DNA of 64,000 nt from an uncultured Acidovorax sp. (GTDB lineage Bacteria > Pseudomonadota > Gammaproteobacteria > Burkholderiales > Burkholderiaceae_C), in NCBI GenBank assembly GCA_913774955.1, contig CAJYKV010000007.1:521693-585692 (forward strand), given 5' to 3'. The notes under the pieces were generated by a model, which did no database searches, was not told the DNA's origin, and was given only the letters and a program-made list of their open reading frames with translations. The position numbers were made by a program, and so were the translations under genes. This document shows positions 49,258 to 57,904 of this stretch, piece by piece (position 1 is the first letter of the stretch; each line of letters starts with the position of its first letter).

Positions 49258-50463
49258 ATGGCACACGGAATCACGCAACTGGCAATGGCGCTCGGCGCCG
49301 CAGGGCTCTTCGCGGCCTCGGCCGCGCACGCGCAGCAGGACGCGCCGGTGAAGATCGGCTTCATCACCGACATGTCGAGCCTGTACGCCGACGTGGAGGG
49401 CAAGAACGGCGCGGTGGCGATCCAGATGGCGATCGACGATTTCGGCGGCAAGGTGCTCGGCCGGCCGATCGAACTGCTGACGGCGGACCACCAGAACAAG
49501 GCGGACATCGCGGCCAGCAAGGCACGCGAGTGGATCGACACGCAGGGCCTGACCATGGTCTTCGGAGGCACCAACTCGGGCACGGCGCTGGCCATGGCGA
49601 AGGTGGCGCAGGAGAAGAAGCGCGTCTTCATCAACAACGGCGCGGCGACCTCGGCGCTGACCAACGAGCAGTGCAGCCCCTATACCGTGCACTACGCCTA
49701 CGACACCGTGGCGCTCGCCAAGGGCACGGGCGCGGCCATCGTGGACGCGGGCGGCAAGAGCTGGTTCTTCCTCACGGCCGACTATGCCTTCGGCCATGCG
49801 CTGGAGGCCGACACCTCCCGCGTGGTGAAGGAGAAGGGCGGCACCGTGGTCGGCTCGGTGCGGCATCCGCTCAATGCGTCGGACTTCTCCTCCTTCCTGC
49901 TGCAGGCGCAGAACTCGAAGGCGCAGATCCTGGGCCTGGCGAACGCGGGCGGCGACACGATCAACTCGATCAAGGCGGCCAAGGAGTTCGGCATCGGCAA
50001 GAACATGAAGCTCGCCGGCCTGCTGATCTTCTTCAGCGACATCCACAGCCTGGGCCTGAAGACGACCGAGGGCCTGCAGTTCACCACCAGCTGGTACTGG
50101 GACCTGAACGACGAGACCCGCAAGTTCGCCGACCGCTTCATGGAGAAGACCAAGCGCCGGCCGACCGAGATCCAGGCGGCCGACTATTCGGCCACCATGA
50201 ACTACCTCAAGGCCGTGGAAGCCGCCAAGAGCATCGAGGCCGACCAGGTGATGGAGGCCTGGCGCGGCATGAAGATGAACGACTTTTTCAACAGCGGCAC
50301 GCTGCGCCCGGACGGCCGCTACGTGCACGACATGTACCTCATGCAGGTGAAGACGCCCGCGGAATCCAAAGGCACCTGGGACTACTACAAGCTCGTGAAG
50401 AAGCTGCCGGGCGACCAGGTCTTCGCCACCAAGGCCGAGAGCAAGTGCGCGCTCTGGAAATGA
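49258..50463 (+). CDS. ABC transporter periplasmic binding protein, LivJ type (copy 2, tandem paralogue)
   Basis: A 401-residue receptor, about 80% identical to copy 1 over the mature region by my hand alignment. The signal peptide is distinct (MAHGITQLAMALGAAGLFA, cleavage near AHAQ). Conservation is very high in the first 130 mature residues and drops in the C-terminal lobe, so the two may bind different ligands or differ in affinity. The ATG at 49258 has AGGAG upstream; an in-frame ATG 11 codons earlier lacks signal-peptide character. Confidence 0.92.
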   Translation: MAHGITQLAMALGAAGLFAASAAHAQQDAPVKIGFITDMSSLYADVEGKNGAVAIQMAIDDFGGKVLGRPIELLTADHQNKADIAASKAREWIDTQGLTMVFGGTNSGTALAMAKVAQEKKRVFINNGAATSALTNEQCSPYTVHYAYDTVALAKGTGAAIVDAGGKSWFFLTADYAFGHALEADTSRVVKEKGGTVVGSVRHPLNASDFSSFLLQAQNSKAQILGLANAGGDTINSIKAAKEFGIGKNMKLAGLLIFFSDIHSLGLKTTEGLQFTTSWYWDLNDETRKFADRFMEKTKRRPTEIQAADYSATMNYLKAVEAAKSIEADQVMEAWRGMKMNDFFNSGTLRPDGRYVHDMYLMQVKTPAESKGTWDYYKLVKKLPGDQVFATKAESKCALWK

Positions 50464-50513
50464 CGAGCCGCACCGCCTGAGCGCCACCCACCCGCATCCC
50501 TAGCCGCCCTCCC

Positions 50514-51398
50514 ATGGAAATCTTCGGTGTCTCTCTGCCGGCCCTGCTGAGCCAGCTCCTGCTGGGGCTGGTCAACGGCTCGTTCTACGCCATCCTCAGC
50601 CTGGGGCTGGCGGTGATCTTCGGCCTGCTCAACGTGATCAACTTCGCGCATGGGGCGCTGTTCATGCTGGGGGCGCTGCTCACCTGGATGGCGGGGGCGT
50701 ATTTCGGCATCAACTACTGGGTGATGCTCATCGCGGCGCCGCTCGTCGTCGGCCTCTTCGGCGTGGTGATCGAGCGGCTGCTGCTGCGCTGGATCTACAA
50801 GCTCGACCACCTCTACGGCCTGCTGCTCACGCTCGGGCTCACGCTGCTGATCGAGGGCGTGTTCCGCTCCATCTACGGCGTCTCGGGCCTCGGGTACGAC
50901 ACGCCGGAGCTGCTGGAAGGCGCCACCAATCTCGGCTTCATGATCCTGCCCAACTACCGCGCCTGGGTGGTGTTGGCCTCCATCGTGGTCTGCATCGGCA
51001 CGTGGTACGTCATCGAGAAGACCAAGCTCGGCGCCTACCTGCGCGCCGGCACCGAGAACCCGCGCCTGGTGGAGGCCTTCGGCATCAACGTGCCGGTCAT
51101 GATCACGCTGACCTACGCCTTCGGCGCGGCGCTGGCGGCCTTCGCGGGCGTGCTGGCGGCTCCGGTCTACCAGGTCACGCCGCTCATGGGCCAGAACCTC
51201 ATCATCGTGGTGTTCGCGGTGGTGGTGATCGGCGGCATGGGCTCGATCATGGGCTCCATCCTCACCGGCCTGGGCCTGGGCATCGTCGAGGGCTTCACCA
51301 AGGTGTTCTATCCCGAGGCATCGTCCACCGTGGTGTTCGTCATCATGGTGGTGGTGCTGCTCATCCGCCCCGCCGGCCTGTTCGGCAAGGAAAAGTGA
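50514..51398 (+). CDS. livH: ABC transporter permease, LivH type
   Basis: A 294-residue inner-membrane permease with about eight helices. LVNGSFYAILSLGLAVIFGLLNVINFAHGALFMLGA is the family N-terminal signature (split here across helices 1-2), and GGMGSIMGSILTGLGLGIVEG is the conserved cytoplasmic loop contacting the ATPases. It starts 50 bases after the second binding protein and 19 bases before livM. Confidence 0.94.
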   Translation: MEIFGVSLPALLSQLLLGLVNGSFYAILSLGLAVIFGLLNVINFAHGALFMLGALLTWMAGAYFGINYWVMLIAAPLVVGLFGVVIERLLLRWIYKLDHLYGLLLTLGLTLLIEGVFRSIYGVSGLGYDTPELLEGATNLGFMILPNYRAWVVLASIVVCIGTWYVIEKTKLGAYLRAGTENPRLVEAFGINVPVMITLTYAFGAALAAFAGVLAAPVYQVTPLMGQNLIIVVFAVVVIGGMGSIMGSILTGLGLGIVEGFTKVFYPEASSTVVFVIMVVVLLIRPAGLFGKEK

Positions 51399-51417
51399 CC
51401 AGGACGGGGCCGCGCAC

Positions 51418-52398
51418 ATGCACCACAAGAATCTCGCCACCTTCGGCTATGGCCTGCTGCTGCTGGGCCTGATCGCCGCGCCGTTCCTCGGCGCCTATCC
51501 CGTGTTCGTGATGAAGCTGCTGTGCTTCGCACTGTTCGCTTCCGCCTTCAACCTGCTGCTGGGCTACACGGGGCTGCTGTCCTTCGGGCATGCCGCCTTC
51601 CTGGGCGGAGCGGCCTACGTCGCCGGCCATGCGATCAAGGTCTGGGGGCTCACGCCCGAGGTCGGGCTGCTGCTCGGCACGGCCGGCGGCGCGCTGCTGG
51701 GCCTGCTGTTCGGCTGGCTGGCCATCCGCCGCCAGGGCATCTATTTCTCGATGATCACGCTGGCGCTCGCGCAGATGCTGTTCTTCGCGTGCCTGCAGGC
51801 ACCGTTCACGGGCGGCGAGGACGGCCTTCAGGGCGTGCCGCGCGGCAAGCTGTTCGGCGTGCTCGATCTTTCCAGCGACGTGACGATGTACTACGTGGCG
51901 CTCGCCGTGGTGGTCGCGGCCTTCCTGCTGATCGTGCGCACCATCCATTCGCCGTTCGGCCAGGTGCTCAAGGGCATCAAGGAGAACGAGCCGCGCGCGA
52001 TCTCGCTGGGCTACGACACGCAGCGCTTCAAGCTGCTGGCCTTCGTGATCTCGGCCGCCATCGCGGGGCTGGCCGGCTCGCTCAAGACGCTGGTGCTGGG
52101 CTTTGCCACCTTGTCGGACGTGCACTGGACGGCCTCGGGCCAGGTGATCCTGATGACGCTGGTCGGCGGCCTGGGCACGCTGTCCGGCCCGCTGGTGGGC
52201 TCTGCCGTGGTGGTGCTGCTGGAGAACAAGATCGGCGAATTCGGCAACCTGCTCGCATCCCTCACGGGCGTGGACTGGTTCCGTACCCTGGGAGAGTCGG
52301 TGACCATCGTCACCGGCCTGATCTTCGTGGTCTGCGTGCTGGCGTTCCGCCGCGGGATCATGGGCGAGTTCATCGCAAGGGTGAGGAAGACCAACTGA
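51418..52398 (+). CDS. livM: ABC transporter permease, LivM type
   Basis: A 326-residue inner-membrane permease with about ten helices. ASAFNLLLGYTGLLSFGHAAFLGGAAY and RTIHSPFGQVLKGIKENEPRAISLGYD are family signatures, the second being the ATPase-contact loop. It closes the operon, which runs livG-repeat-livF-receptor-receptor-livH-livM; the ATPases come first, which is not the most common order. Convergent with the AttH-like gene, gap 13 bases. Confidence 0.94.
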   Translation: MHHKNLATFGYGLLLLGLIAAPFLGAYPVFVMKLLCFALFASAFNLLLGYTGLLSFGHAAFLGGAAYVAGHAIKVWGLTPEVGLLLGTAGGALLGLLFGWLAIRRQGIYFSMITLALAQMLFFACLQAPFTGGEDGLQGVPRGKLFGVLDLSSDVTMYYVALAVVVAAFLLIVRTIHSPFGQVLKGIKENEPRAISLGYDTQRFKLLAFVISAAIAGLAGSLKTLVLGFATLSDVHWTASGQVILMTLVGGLGTLSGPLVGSAVVVLLENKIGEFGNLLASLTGVDWFRTLGESVTIVTGLIFVVCVLAFRRGIMGEFIARVRKTN

Positions 52399-52411
52399 GT
52401 CGCCTTCGGCA

Positions 52412-53554
52412 TCACAGGCGCAGCGCGCCCGCGTAGCCGGTGAGTTCCAGGTAGCCGCGGCCGACGCCCTGGCCCGCTGCGTCGCGCAGCGTGCTGAGGC
52501 CCTCCCAGTAGATCGCGCCGGTGGAGCCGCGGCTGTCCAGTTCCTGGTCGTCGACCAGGGCGTCGACCTCGAAGCGGCCGGCGGGCGTGTCGATGCGCCA
52601 GGCGACGGGGTAGCGGGTGCCGGTGCGCGGGCTGGTCCAGTGGCGCAGCGGCGTGAAGGCCATGGCCTCGGCCTGTTCGAAGACCTGCAGCGCGGCGGTC
52701 GCGCCCGCGCGGAACGAGCCGCTGGCCCAGAGCGTGCTGCCGTCCCGGCGGCGCAGCCGGAAGGCGGTGAGGGCGCCGCCGCCATCGAGGTTCATGCCGA
52801 TCCAGTCCCAGCCCACGGCCTCGGGGTGCATCAGGGCCTCGCTCCATTCGTGGTCGAGCCAGGCGCGGGCCGCAGGGCTGCCCGTGGCGCCCGCCGGCGC
52901 GATGGCGATGCGGCGGTCCGGCAGGGCGATGGTGCCGCGCACGTCCAGCTGGGGCTGGCTGTAGTAGTAGCTGGCCTGCTCCGGCCGCGGGCCCTTGCGC
53001 GACAGGCCCTGCCGGCCCTGCAGGATGGGAGGCTGGGTGGTGTCGAACTGCAGGTCGAGGCTGAACGGCCCGGCCGGGATGCGGGCCGTGTAGCGGCCGC
53101 CACCGGCACGCGGGGTGGCTTCCCGCACCAGGGACCAGGCCCCGATCCGGACGGCCGTGTCGGCTTCATCGGCCTGTGCGATGCCGAAGCCCGCGCGCGC
53201 GATGCGCTGGTCGTGCAGCAGCCGGCCGCTGCGCACGTCGGTGAGCGCGGCGTGCGCGAACAGCAGGTGGCGCGCCGCGAACGCCGAGCGCAGCGAGCGG
53301 GTTTCGTCGACGCGCGAGCGGAAGAAGGTGACCTGGAAACCCCAGTCCTGCCCGTCCGCATGCGCGTGGCCGGTGATGTACCACCACTCCGTGCGCAGCT
53401 CCGGATGGCTGCCGTGGTCGCGCGGAAAGACGAGGGTGCGTGCGGGCAGCGCCTGGGCGGCGTGCGGCCATGCGCCGACCGCTCCGGCGCCGAGCGCCGC
53501 GGCGAGCCAGGCGCGGCGCGTGGCGAACGAGGAGGGTGGCAGGCGCAGGGGCAT
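52412..53554 (-). CDS. AttH/CrtC-like lipocalin-type protein (carotenoid 1,2-hydratase family)
   Basis: A 380-residue exported protein. The N-terminus SFATRRAWLAAALGAGAVG has a twin-arginine pattern, so Tat export to the periplasm is likely. The mature part opens FPRDHGSHPELRTEWWYITGH, the hallmark of the AttH/hydroxyneurosporene-synthase family, with ARAWLDHEWSEALM and GWDWIGMNLDGGGALTAFRLR later. Relatives have a calycin double-barrel fold and are often found beside LolCDE-like ABC transporters, suggesting lipid handling; carotenoid hydration itself is unlikely here as no carotenoid genes are seen. The transporter is present 4.3 kb away on the same strand. Confidence 0.85.
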   Translation of the reverse strand: MPLRLPPSSFATRRAWLAAALGAGAVGAWPHAAQALPARTLVFPRDHGSHPELRTEWWYITGHAHADGQDWGFQVTFFRSRVDETRSLRSAFAARHLLFAHAALTDVRSGRLLHDQRIARAGFGIAQADEADTAVRIGAWSLVREATPRAGGGRYTARIPAGPFSLDLQFDTTQPPILQGRQGLSRKGPRPEQASYYYSQPQLDVRGTIALPDRRIAIAPAGATGSPAARAWLDHEWSEALMHPEAVGWDWIGMNLDGGGALTAFRLRRRDGSTLWASGSFRAGATAALQVFEQAEAMAFTPLRHWTSPRTGTRYPVAWRIDTPAGRFEVDALVDDQELDSRGSTGAIYWEGLSTLRDAAGQGVGRGYLELTGYAGALRL

Positions 53555-53588
53555 CGTGCGGACGGGTGGGTCTGGCGCGGCCTGCGCC

Positions 53589-54686
53589 TCAGGCGTCCAT
53601 CCGGGCCTGGATGCCGGCACGGGCCGCGTTGCAATCGCCGATGGTGCCGGCCACCCAGGCGTCGTCGAAGTAGGTGGGCAGGTAGCGCTCGCCCGAGTCG
53701 CAGAGCAGCGACAGCAGCGAGCCCCGTTCCCCGCGCTTGCGCATGCCGCTCGCCAGGCGCAGCATGGCCGCGAAATTCGTGCCGGTGGAAGGGCCCACGC
53801 GCCGCCCGAGCAGGGCGGAGAGCACCTGCATCGCGGCCACCGATTCGGCATCCGCCACTTCCTCCATCCGGTCCACGAGCGTGCGCACGAAGCTGGGCTC
53901 GACGCGCGGGCGGCCGATGCCCTCGATGCGCGATCCCCGTGCCGTGAGCGTGCCGTCCCCGGTGCGCCAGTAGGCGGCGAACACCGACCCGGCCGGGTCC
54001 GCGACGCACACCTGCGTGGCATGCCGCTGGAAGCGGATGTAGCGGCCGATGGTGGCGCTCGTGCCACCCGTTCCGGCACCCACCACGATCCAGCGCGGCA
54101 CGGGGTGGCGCTCGCGCTGCATCTGCAGGAACATGCTCTCGGCGATGTTGTTGTTGCCGCGCCAGTCGGTGGCCCGCTCGGCATACGTGAACTGGTCCAT
54201 GTAATGGCCGCCCGTGTCGGCGGCGATCGCGCGGGCCGCGTCGTACACCTCGGCCGCGTTGTCCACGAAATGGCAGCGGCCACCGTGGAATTCGATCAGC
54301 GCCACCTTTTCCGCGGAGGTACCGCGCGGCATGACGGCCACGAAGGGCAGGCCGAGCAGGCGCGCGAAGTACGCTTCGCTCACCGCGGTGGAGCCGCTGG
54401 AGGATTCGACGATGGTCGAGCCCTCGTGCAGCCAGCCGTTGCACAGCGCGTAGAGGAACAGCGATCGCGCGAGGCGGTGCTTGAGGCTGCCCGTGGGATG
54501 GGTGGATTCGTCCTTCAGGTAGAGGTCGATGCCGTGGGCCGCGTAGGCGGGCAGGTTGAGCGGGATGAGGTGCGTGTCGGCGCTGCGGTGGTAGTCGGCT
54601 TCGATCCGGGCGATGGCTTCGTGCAGCCAGCCGCCCGCGGGTGCAGGCGAGGGCGCGGCGGCGCCGCTGGGGGAGGGTGCGGTCAT
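53589..54686 (-). CDS. PLP-dependent cysteine synthase family protein (possible L-cysteine desulfhydrase)
   Basis: A 365-residue fold-type II PLP enzyme. The PLP lysine is K69 in [34 protein letters not shown] binds the substrate carboxylate and [17 protein letters not shown] the phosphate. The overall pattern fits the Cds1-like desulfhydrase branch, which releases H2S from cysteine, rather than CysK/CysM, but the reaction is inferred. An in-frame upstream ATG at 54722 would add 12 residues; MTAPSPSG was chosen. It lies 34 bases before the AttH-like gene, likely the same transcript. Confidence 0.85.
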   Translation of the reverse strand: MTAPSPSGAAAPSPAPAGGWLHEAIARIEADYHRSADTHLIPLNLPAYAAHGIDLYLKDESTHPTGSLKHRLARSLFLYALCNGWLHEGSTIVESSSGSTAVSEAYFARLLGLPFVAVMPRGTSAEKVALIEFHGGRCHFVDNAAEVYDAARAIAADTGGHYMDQFTYAERATDWRGNNNIAESMFLQMQRERHPVPRWIVVGAGTGGTSATIGRYIRFQRHATQVCVADPAGSVFAAYWRTGDGTLTARGSRIEGIGRPRVEPSFVRTLVDRMEEVADAESVAAMQVLSALLGRRVGPSTGTNFAAMLRLASGMRKRGERGSLLSLLCDSGERYLPTYFDDAWVAGTIGDCNAARAGIQARMDA

Positions 54687-54747
54687 GCGGGAAGTATCGC
54701 AGGCATGGGGCACCGCCGGCACCGTGCCTGCCCTGCCGCAGCCTGCG

Positions 54748-55824
54748 CTACAGCCCGAAGAAGGGCCGGTTCGACTCGATGCGCGCGGCTTCCGAGGCCG
54801 GGAAGCGCCGCTCGCGCAGCAGGCGCTGCAGGGCTTCGCGCCCCTGCTCGAAGGCCCGCACGTAGAACGCGCTCACGGTGAGCTCGTCGAGCGCGCGCCA
54901 TTCGTACACGGCCGCATCGACGAAGAGGATGTCCGCCGGCCGCGGTATGCGGGCGGCCTGCTGGGCATAGAGGTGCGCGAGCGCGAACTCCGAGCGAAGC
55001 CGGTGGTAGCGGGCCAGTTCGCACAGCGGCTCGGCGCGGGCCGGGCGCTGCGCATAGGCGGCGAGGTAGGTCTCGCGCACCTCCTGCGGCGAGTCCTGCA
55101 GGCGCTCCGTGAGCATCGCCACCTGGAGCGCCGCGTACCAGCATTCCTCGTCCCAGCCGCCCATCGCCGCGCGCCGGCGGTAGGCCTCGCGCGACTCCTG
55201 CAGGAGCCCCGCGTCGCGCAGGCTCTGGGCGAGGTAGAACGCGTAGCGCGTGTTGCCGGGCTCGTCCCGCAGGGCCGCTTCGAGCACGGCGATGTCGCGC
55301 AGGTAGGTCTGCGGATCGCGGGCGCGGGCGCCGTCCCGGGAAACGTCGATCAGCGGGCCCGGCAGCGACTGCCAGGCGCCGTGCGCGGGCGCGGACAGGT
55401 ATTCATGCAGCACGCCCTCCCAGCGCCACGGCACGCGCGCGGCCACCATGGCGTTGCGCTGGTACTCGCAATCGCCCATGCGGCAGGTGAACATGTAGCC
55501 GTCCGCATCCAGCCGGGGCCATGCGAAGCCGTCGGGCACGCGCAGCTGCTCGTCCGCATCGATGAAGAGCAGGTAGTCGGCCTCGGGCCGCGCGAGCTCC
55601 AGCGCCTCGTTGCGGTTGTGCGCGAAGTTCTTCCAGGGCCGCTCGTGCAGGCTGCCGGGCAGGTCCCGGAGGAAATCACGCACGATCTCCTGCGTGCCGT
55701 CCGTGGAGCCGGTGTCCACGATCACCCAGTGGTCTATGAACGGGCGCACGGAAGCGAGGCACCGGTTGATCACCGGTGCCTCGTTCTTCACGATCATGTT
55801 GAGGCAGATGCGGGGGCGGGTCAC
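54748..55824 (-). CDS. Family 2 glycosyltransferase with TPR-like C-terminal region
   Basis: A 358-residue cytoplasmic sugar transferase. The GT-A core begins [20 protein letters not shown] with [15 protein letters not shown] for nucleotide-sugar binding, and the metal-binding DxD is in [10 protein letters not shown] near residue 88. From about residue 170 on the protein is helical with TPR-like repeats ([23 protein letters not shown]), as in transferases that act on proteins or bind scaffolds. No membrane segment is seen. It lies 63 bases downstream of the collagen-like gene on the same strand, so that protein is a candidate acceptor; this is inferred, not shown. Confidence 0.87.
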   Translation of the reverse strand: MTRPRICLNMIVKNEAPVINRCLASVRPFIDHWVIVDTGSTDGTQEIVRDFLRDLPGSLHERPWKNFAHNRNEALELARPEADYLLFIDADEQLRVPDGFAWPRLDADGYMFTCRMGDCEYQRNAMVAARVPWRWEGVLHEYLSAPAHGAWQSLPGPLIDVSRDGARARDPQTYLRDIAVLEAALRDEPGNTRYAFYLAQSLRDAGLLQESREAYRRRAAMGGWDEECWYAALQVAMLTERLQDSPQEVRETYLAAYAQRPARAEPLCELARYHRLRSEFALAHLYAQQAARIPRPADILFVDAAVYEWRALDELTVSAFYVRAFEQGREALQRLLRERRFPASEAARIESNRPFFGL

Positions 55825-55887
55825 TGCAGTCTCATCGTGGCGGCCGGGGAGTGCATCGAAATCGTCGGCAGCCCGGCATCGGCAGCT

Positions 55888-56943
55888 TTACTGGCAGTAG
55901 GCTTCAGCCGCCACGCTCGCCGCCGACGTGCAATTGAATTTGCAGGACCACTGGGTGGCCGCGGAGCGGCGCGTTGTTGCAACGGTATTCAGGAAATCCG
56001 ATGAGTTGCAGCCACCGGACACTACGTTGCCGGCACTACATGTGGCGGTCACGGTAATCTCCCCTGAATTGCCGCAACTCGCTGCAGGGGACACGGACGT
56101 CGTCAGCGTACCCACGCTCCCCGTGGCACCCGTCGCTCCGGTAGGGCCCGTCGCCCCGGTCGCGCCATTGGCGCCGGTAGGTCCGGTGAACCCCACGGGG
56201 CCCGTCGCTCCAGTGTTGCCCTGGATGCCCTGCGGGCCCTGCGGCCCGGTCGCGCCCGTGGCGCCGTTCGCTCCGGTAGCGCCCGTCACGCCCGCAGGCC
56301 CCGTGGCGCCCGTCGCGCCGTTGGCGCCGGTCGCGCCCGTCACACCGGCAGGCCCGGTGACGCCCGTGGCCCCTGCGGGGCCGGTCACGCCCGTCGCGCC
56401 GTTGGCACCCGTAGCACCCGTCACGCCGGCCGGGCCAGTGGCGCCCGTGACACCGGCGGGGCCGGTGACGCCCGTGGCGCCCGTGGCGCCGTTGGCTCCC
56501 GTGGCACCCGTCACGCCGGTGGGGCCGGTCACGCCGGTTGCGCCCGTCGGTCCCGTCGCACCCGTCGCGCCAGTGCCCGAGGCGCCGGTCGCACCCGTCG
56601 CGCCCGTGGCGCCGGCCGGCCCGGTCGCACCCGTGGCGCCCGTCGCACCGGTGGCGCCGTTGCCCAGTCCGGGCTGGCACTTGGTGAGTTGCCCCGTGGC
56701 GCTGTCGTAGCAGGTGAGGTTGCCGCTGGTGCCCGTGGAAGGCAGGCCCGGCACATAGACCTCGCCCGTGCCCTGCACGCGCAGCCGCTCCTGGCCGCCC
56801 GAGCCCTTGATGACGAAGCCGCCGCCCGCGGGCGGGGTGGCGGTGATGTCCGCCGCCAGCACGCCGGTGGCATGCAGGGCGATGACGGAGCACAGTGCCG
56901 TGGCGGCCCAGTGGCGGGCGATGCGGGGGGTGGTTTTGGACAT
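55888..56943 (-). CDS. Secreted collagen-like protein, Gly-X-Thr rich
   Basis: A 351-residue protein. Residues 1-30 are a Sec signal peptide (cleavage near VLA-AD). Residues 31-95 form a small N-terminal domain with [16 protein letters not shown] and a C79/C89 pair. Residues 96-277 are 60 Gly-X-Y triplets with one two-residue break at 123-124; Y is threonine in most triplets (GAT, GPT, GVT), with recurring GAN, GPA and one GPQGPQGIQ patch. Residues 278-351 are a C-terminal domain with six cysteines. Such proteins form triple helices without hydroxyproline and are often surface adhesins or fibres. The adjacent glycosyltransferase suggests Thr glycosylation, as known for BclA of Bacillus. Start chosen for the signal peptide. 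Confidence 0.9.
   Translation of the reverse strand: MSKTTPRIARHWAATALCSVIALHATGVLAADITATPPAGGGFVIKGSGGQERLRVQGTGEVYVPGLPSTGTSGNLTCYDSATGQLTKCQPGLGNGATGATGATGATGPAGATGATGATGASGTGATGATGPTGATGVTGPTGVTGATGANGATGATGVTGPAGVTGATGPAGVTGATGANGATGVTGPAGATGVTGPAGVTGATGANGATGATGPAGVTGATGANGATGATGPQGPQGIQGNTGATGPVGFTGPTGANGATGATGPTGATGATGSVGTLTTSVSPAASCGNSGEITVTATCSAGNVVSGGCNSSDFLNTVATTRRSAATQWSCKFNCTSAASVAAEAYCQ
56113..56658 (-). repeat. Tandem DNA repeats encoding the collagen-like shaft
   Basis: The 546 bases repeat 9-base units encoding Gly-X-Thr, organised in larger blocks around [13 protein letters not shown]. The two-residue break near 56574-56579 may be a past deletion within the repeat. Such tracts can change length by slippage or recombination, so shaft length may differ between strains. 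Confidence 0.85.
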
Positions 56944-57011
56944 GGGTGATCCCTCTCTCTCAGAGTCTATGGTCGATATGTGGGTGCTGACCGCCGCGGG
57001 CGGGCAGGGAA

Positions 57012-57719
57012 TCAGCGCAGACGGGGGGTGCCGGGGGCCGCGAACTCGCGGCGCTTCCAGAACGCAAGCGCGGCCACCAGCAGCGACAGCAGCATCAGGC
57101 CGTATTCGCTGAGCGTGGGGATCGCCGTCAGTGCCGTGGGCGCGGCGCCGATCTGCACGGTGGGGGGCACACTGGCGAAGTTGCGCGTGACCGTGGCGTT
57201 GGGGCCCAGGTTGACCACGGCCGTGCCGCTGGAGGACACCAGCTGCACCGGCTGCGCGGCGGTTCCCTGGACGGTGAGCGAGCCCAGCACGGTGATGTTG
57301 GCGCCCTGGGGCAGCACGAACGTGCGGCCGGTGCTGCTCTGCAGCACCAGGTTCTGTACCACGATATTGCCGCTCAGTTGGGAGGTGTTGCCGGCATTGC
57401 AGCCGTCGCGCAGCACCAGCGTGTTGTTGCCCGTGTTGAGGGTGCCCGTGGCGATGACATCGCCTCCGACGGAGATGGTGCCGCCGGAGCCGGTGACATC
57501 CGACCCCGAGGTGAAGGTCGCGTTGGTATCGACCGAGAGCGTGCCGCCGCCGAGGTTGAGGGTCCCCTGCATCTCGAGCGAGGTGCAGGCGATGTCCATG
57601 GCGCCACCCGCCACGTCGAGCGAACTGCCGGGCGGCACCACCACCTGCGCAGCCACAGGCGCGCACAGCGAGACGAGCAGAGCGGCACCGGCCAGCCAAC
57701 GCAGGGAATGTCGACGCAT
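57012..57719 (-). CDS. IPTL-CTERM sorting-domain surface protein
   Basis: A 235-residue exported protein. The signal peptide ends near AAQ (residue 24-25). The middle is Gly/Thr/Asn/Ser-rich with repeated short beta strands ([34 protein letters not shown]), suggesting a beta-helix or beta-solenoid. The C-terminus is an IPTL-CTERM tripartite signal: IPTL at 200-203, hydrophobic helix about 207-221, basic cluster KRR at 222-224. IPTL proteins are thought to be processed and sorted to the surface by a dedicated protease in betaproteobacteria; that protease is not in this window. It is the first gene of a minus-strand series with the collagen-like and glycosyltransferase genes. Confidence 0.88.
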   Translation of the reverse strand: MRRHSLRWLAGAALLVSLCAPVAAQVVVPPGSSLDVAGGAMDIACTSLEMQGTLNLGGGTLSVDTNATFTSGSDVTGSGGTISVGGDVIATGTLNTGNNTLVLRDGCNAGNTSQLSGNIVVQNLVLQSSTGRTFVLPQGANITVLGSLTVQGTAAQPVQLVSSSGTAVVNLGPNATVTRNFASVPPTVQIGAAPTALTAIPTLSEYGLMLLSLLVAALAFWKRREFAAPGTPRLR

Positions 57720-57775
57720 GAAAATCTCCTCCTGAGCCGGCAGTGCCTATGCGATGGCCTGTTCCAGCGAATGAT

Positions 57776-57866
57776 TTGCCAATGAACAAAAACTAACTGA
57801 CCGACTCAACTCACTGCGGGTCGTTGCTGCCAATAGTCTTTGGCAATTGGTCAGTGTTTCCGAAAC
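57776..57866. promoter_or_regulatory. AT-rich region with inverted repeats upstream of the IPTL-CTERM gene
   Basis: TGCCAA (57828-57833) and TTGGCA (57840-57845) form a perfect 6-bp hairpin; another TTGCCAA lies at 57776; CTGACC (57797) pairs with GGTCAG (57849); GTTTCCGAAAC (57856-57866) is a separate palindrome. No T run follows, so these look like operator sites or a structured leader. Base composition is clearly more AT-rich than the surroundings. No strong sigma-70 promoter is evident. Confidence 0.4.
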
Positions 57867-57904
57867 ATAAGACAAAATCCATTACAACCGCTAACTTTTT
57901 CTGC

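Noticed and set aside
52412-53554. Carotenoid biosynthesis role for the CrtC-like gene.
   Set aside because: No other carotenoid genes are in the window, the protein has an export signal, and the neighbours point to lipid or lipoprotein transport.
56113-56658. Repeat tract read as a CRISPR array or satellite.
   Set aside because: Units are 9 bases with codon periodicity and stay in frame as Gly-X-Y; no spacers of uniform length.
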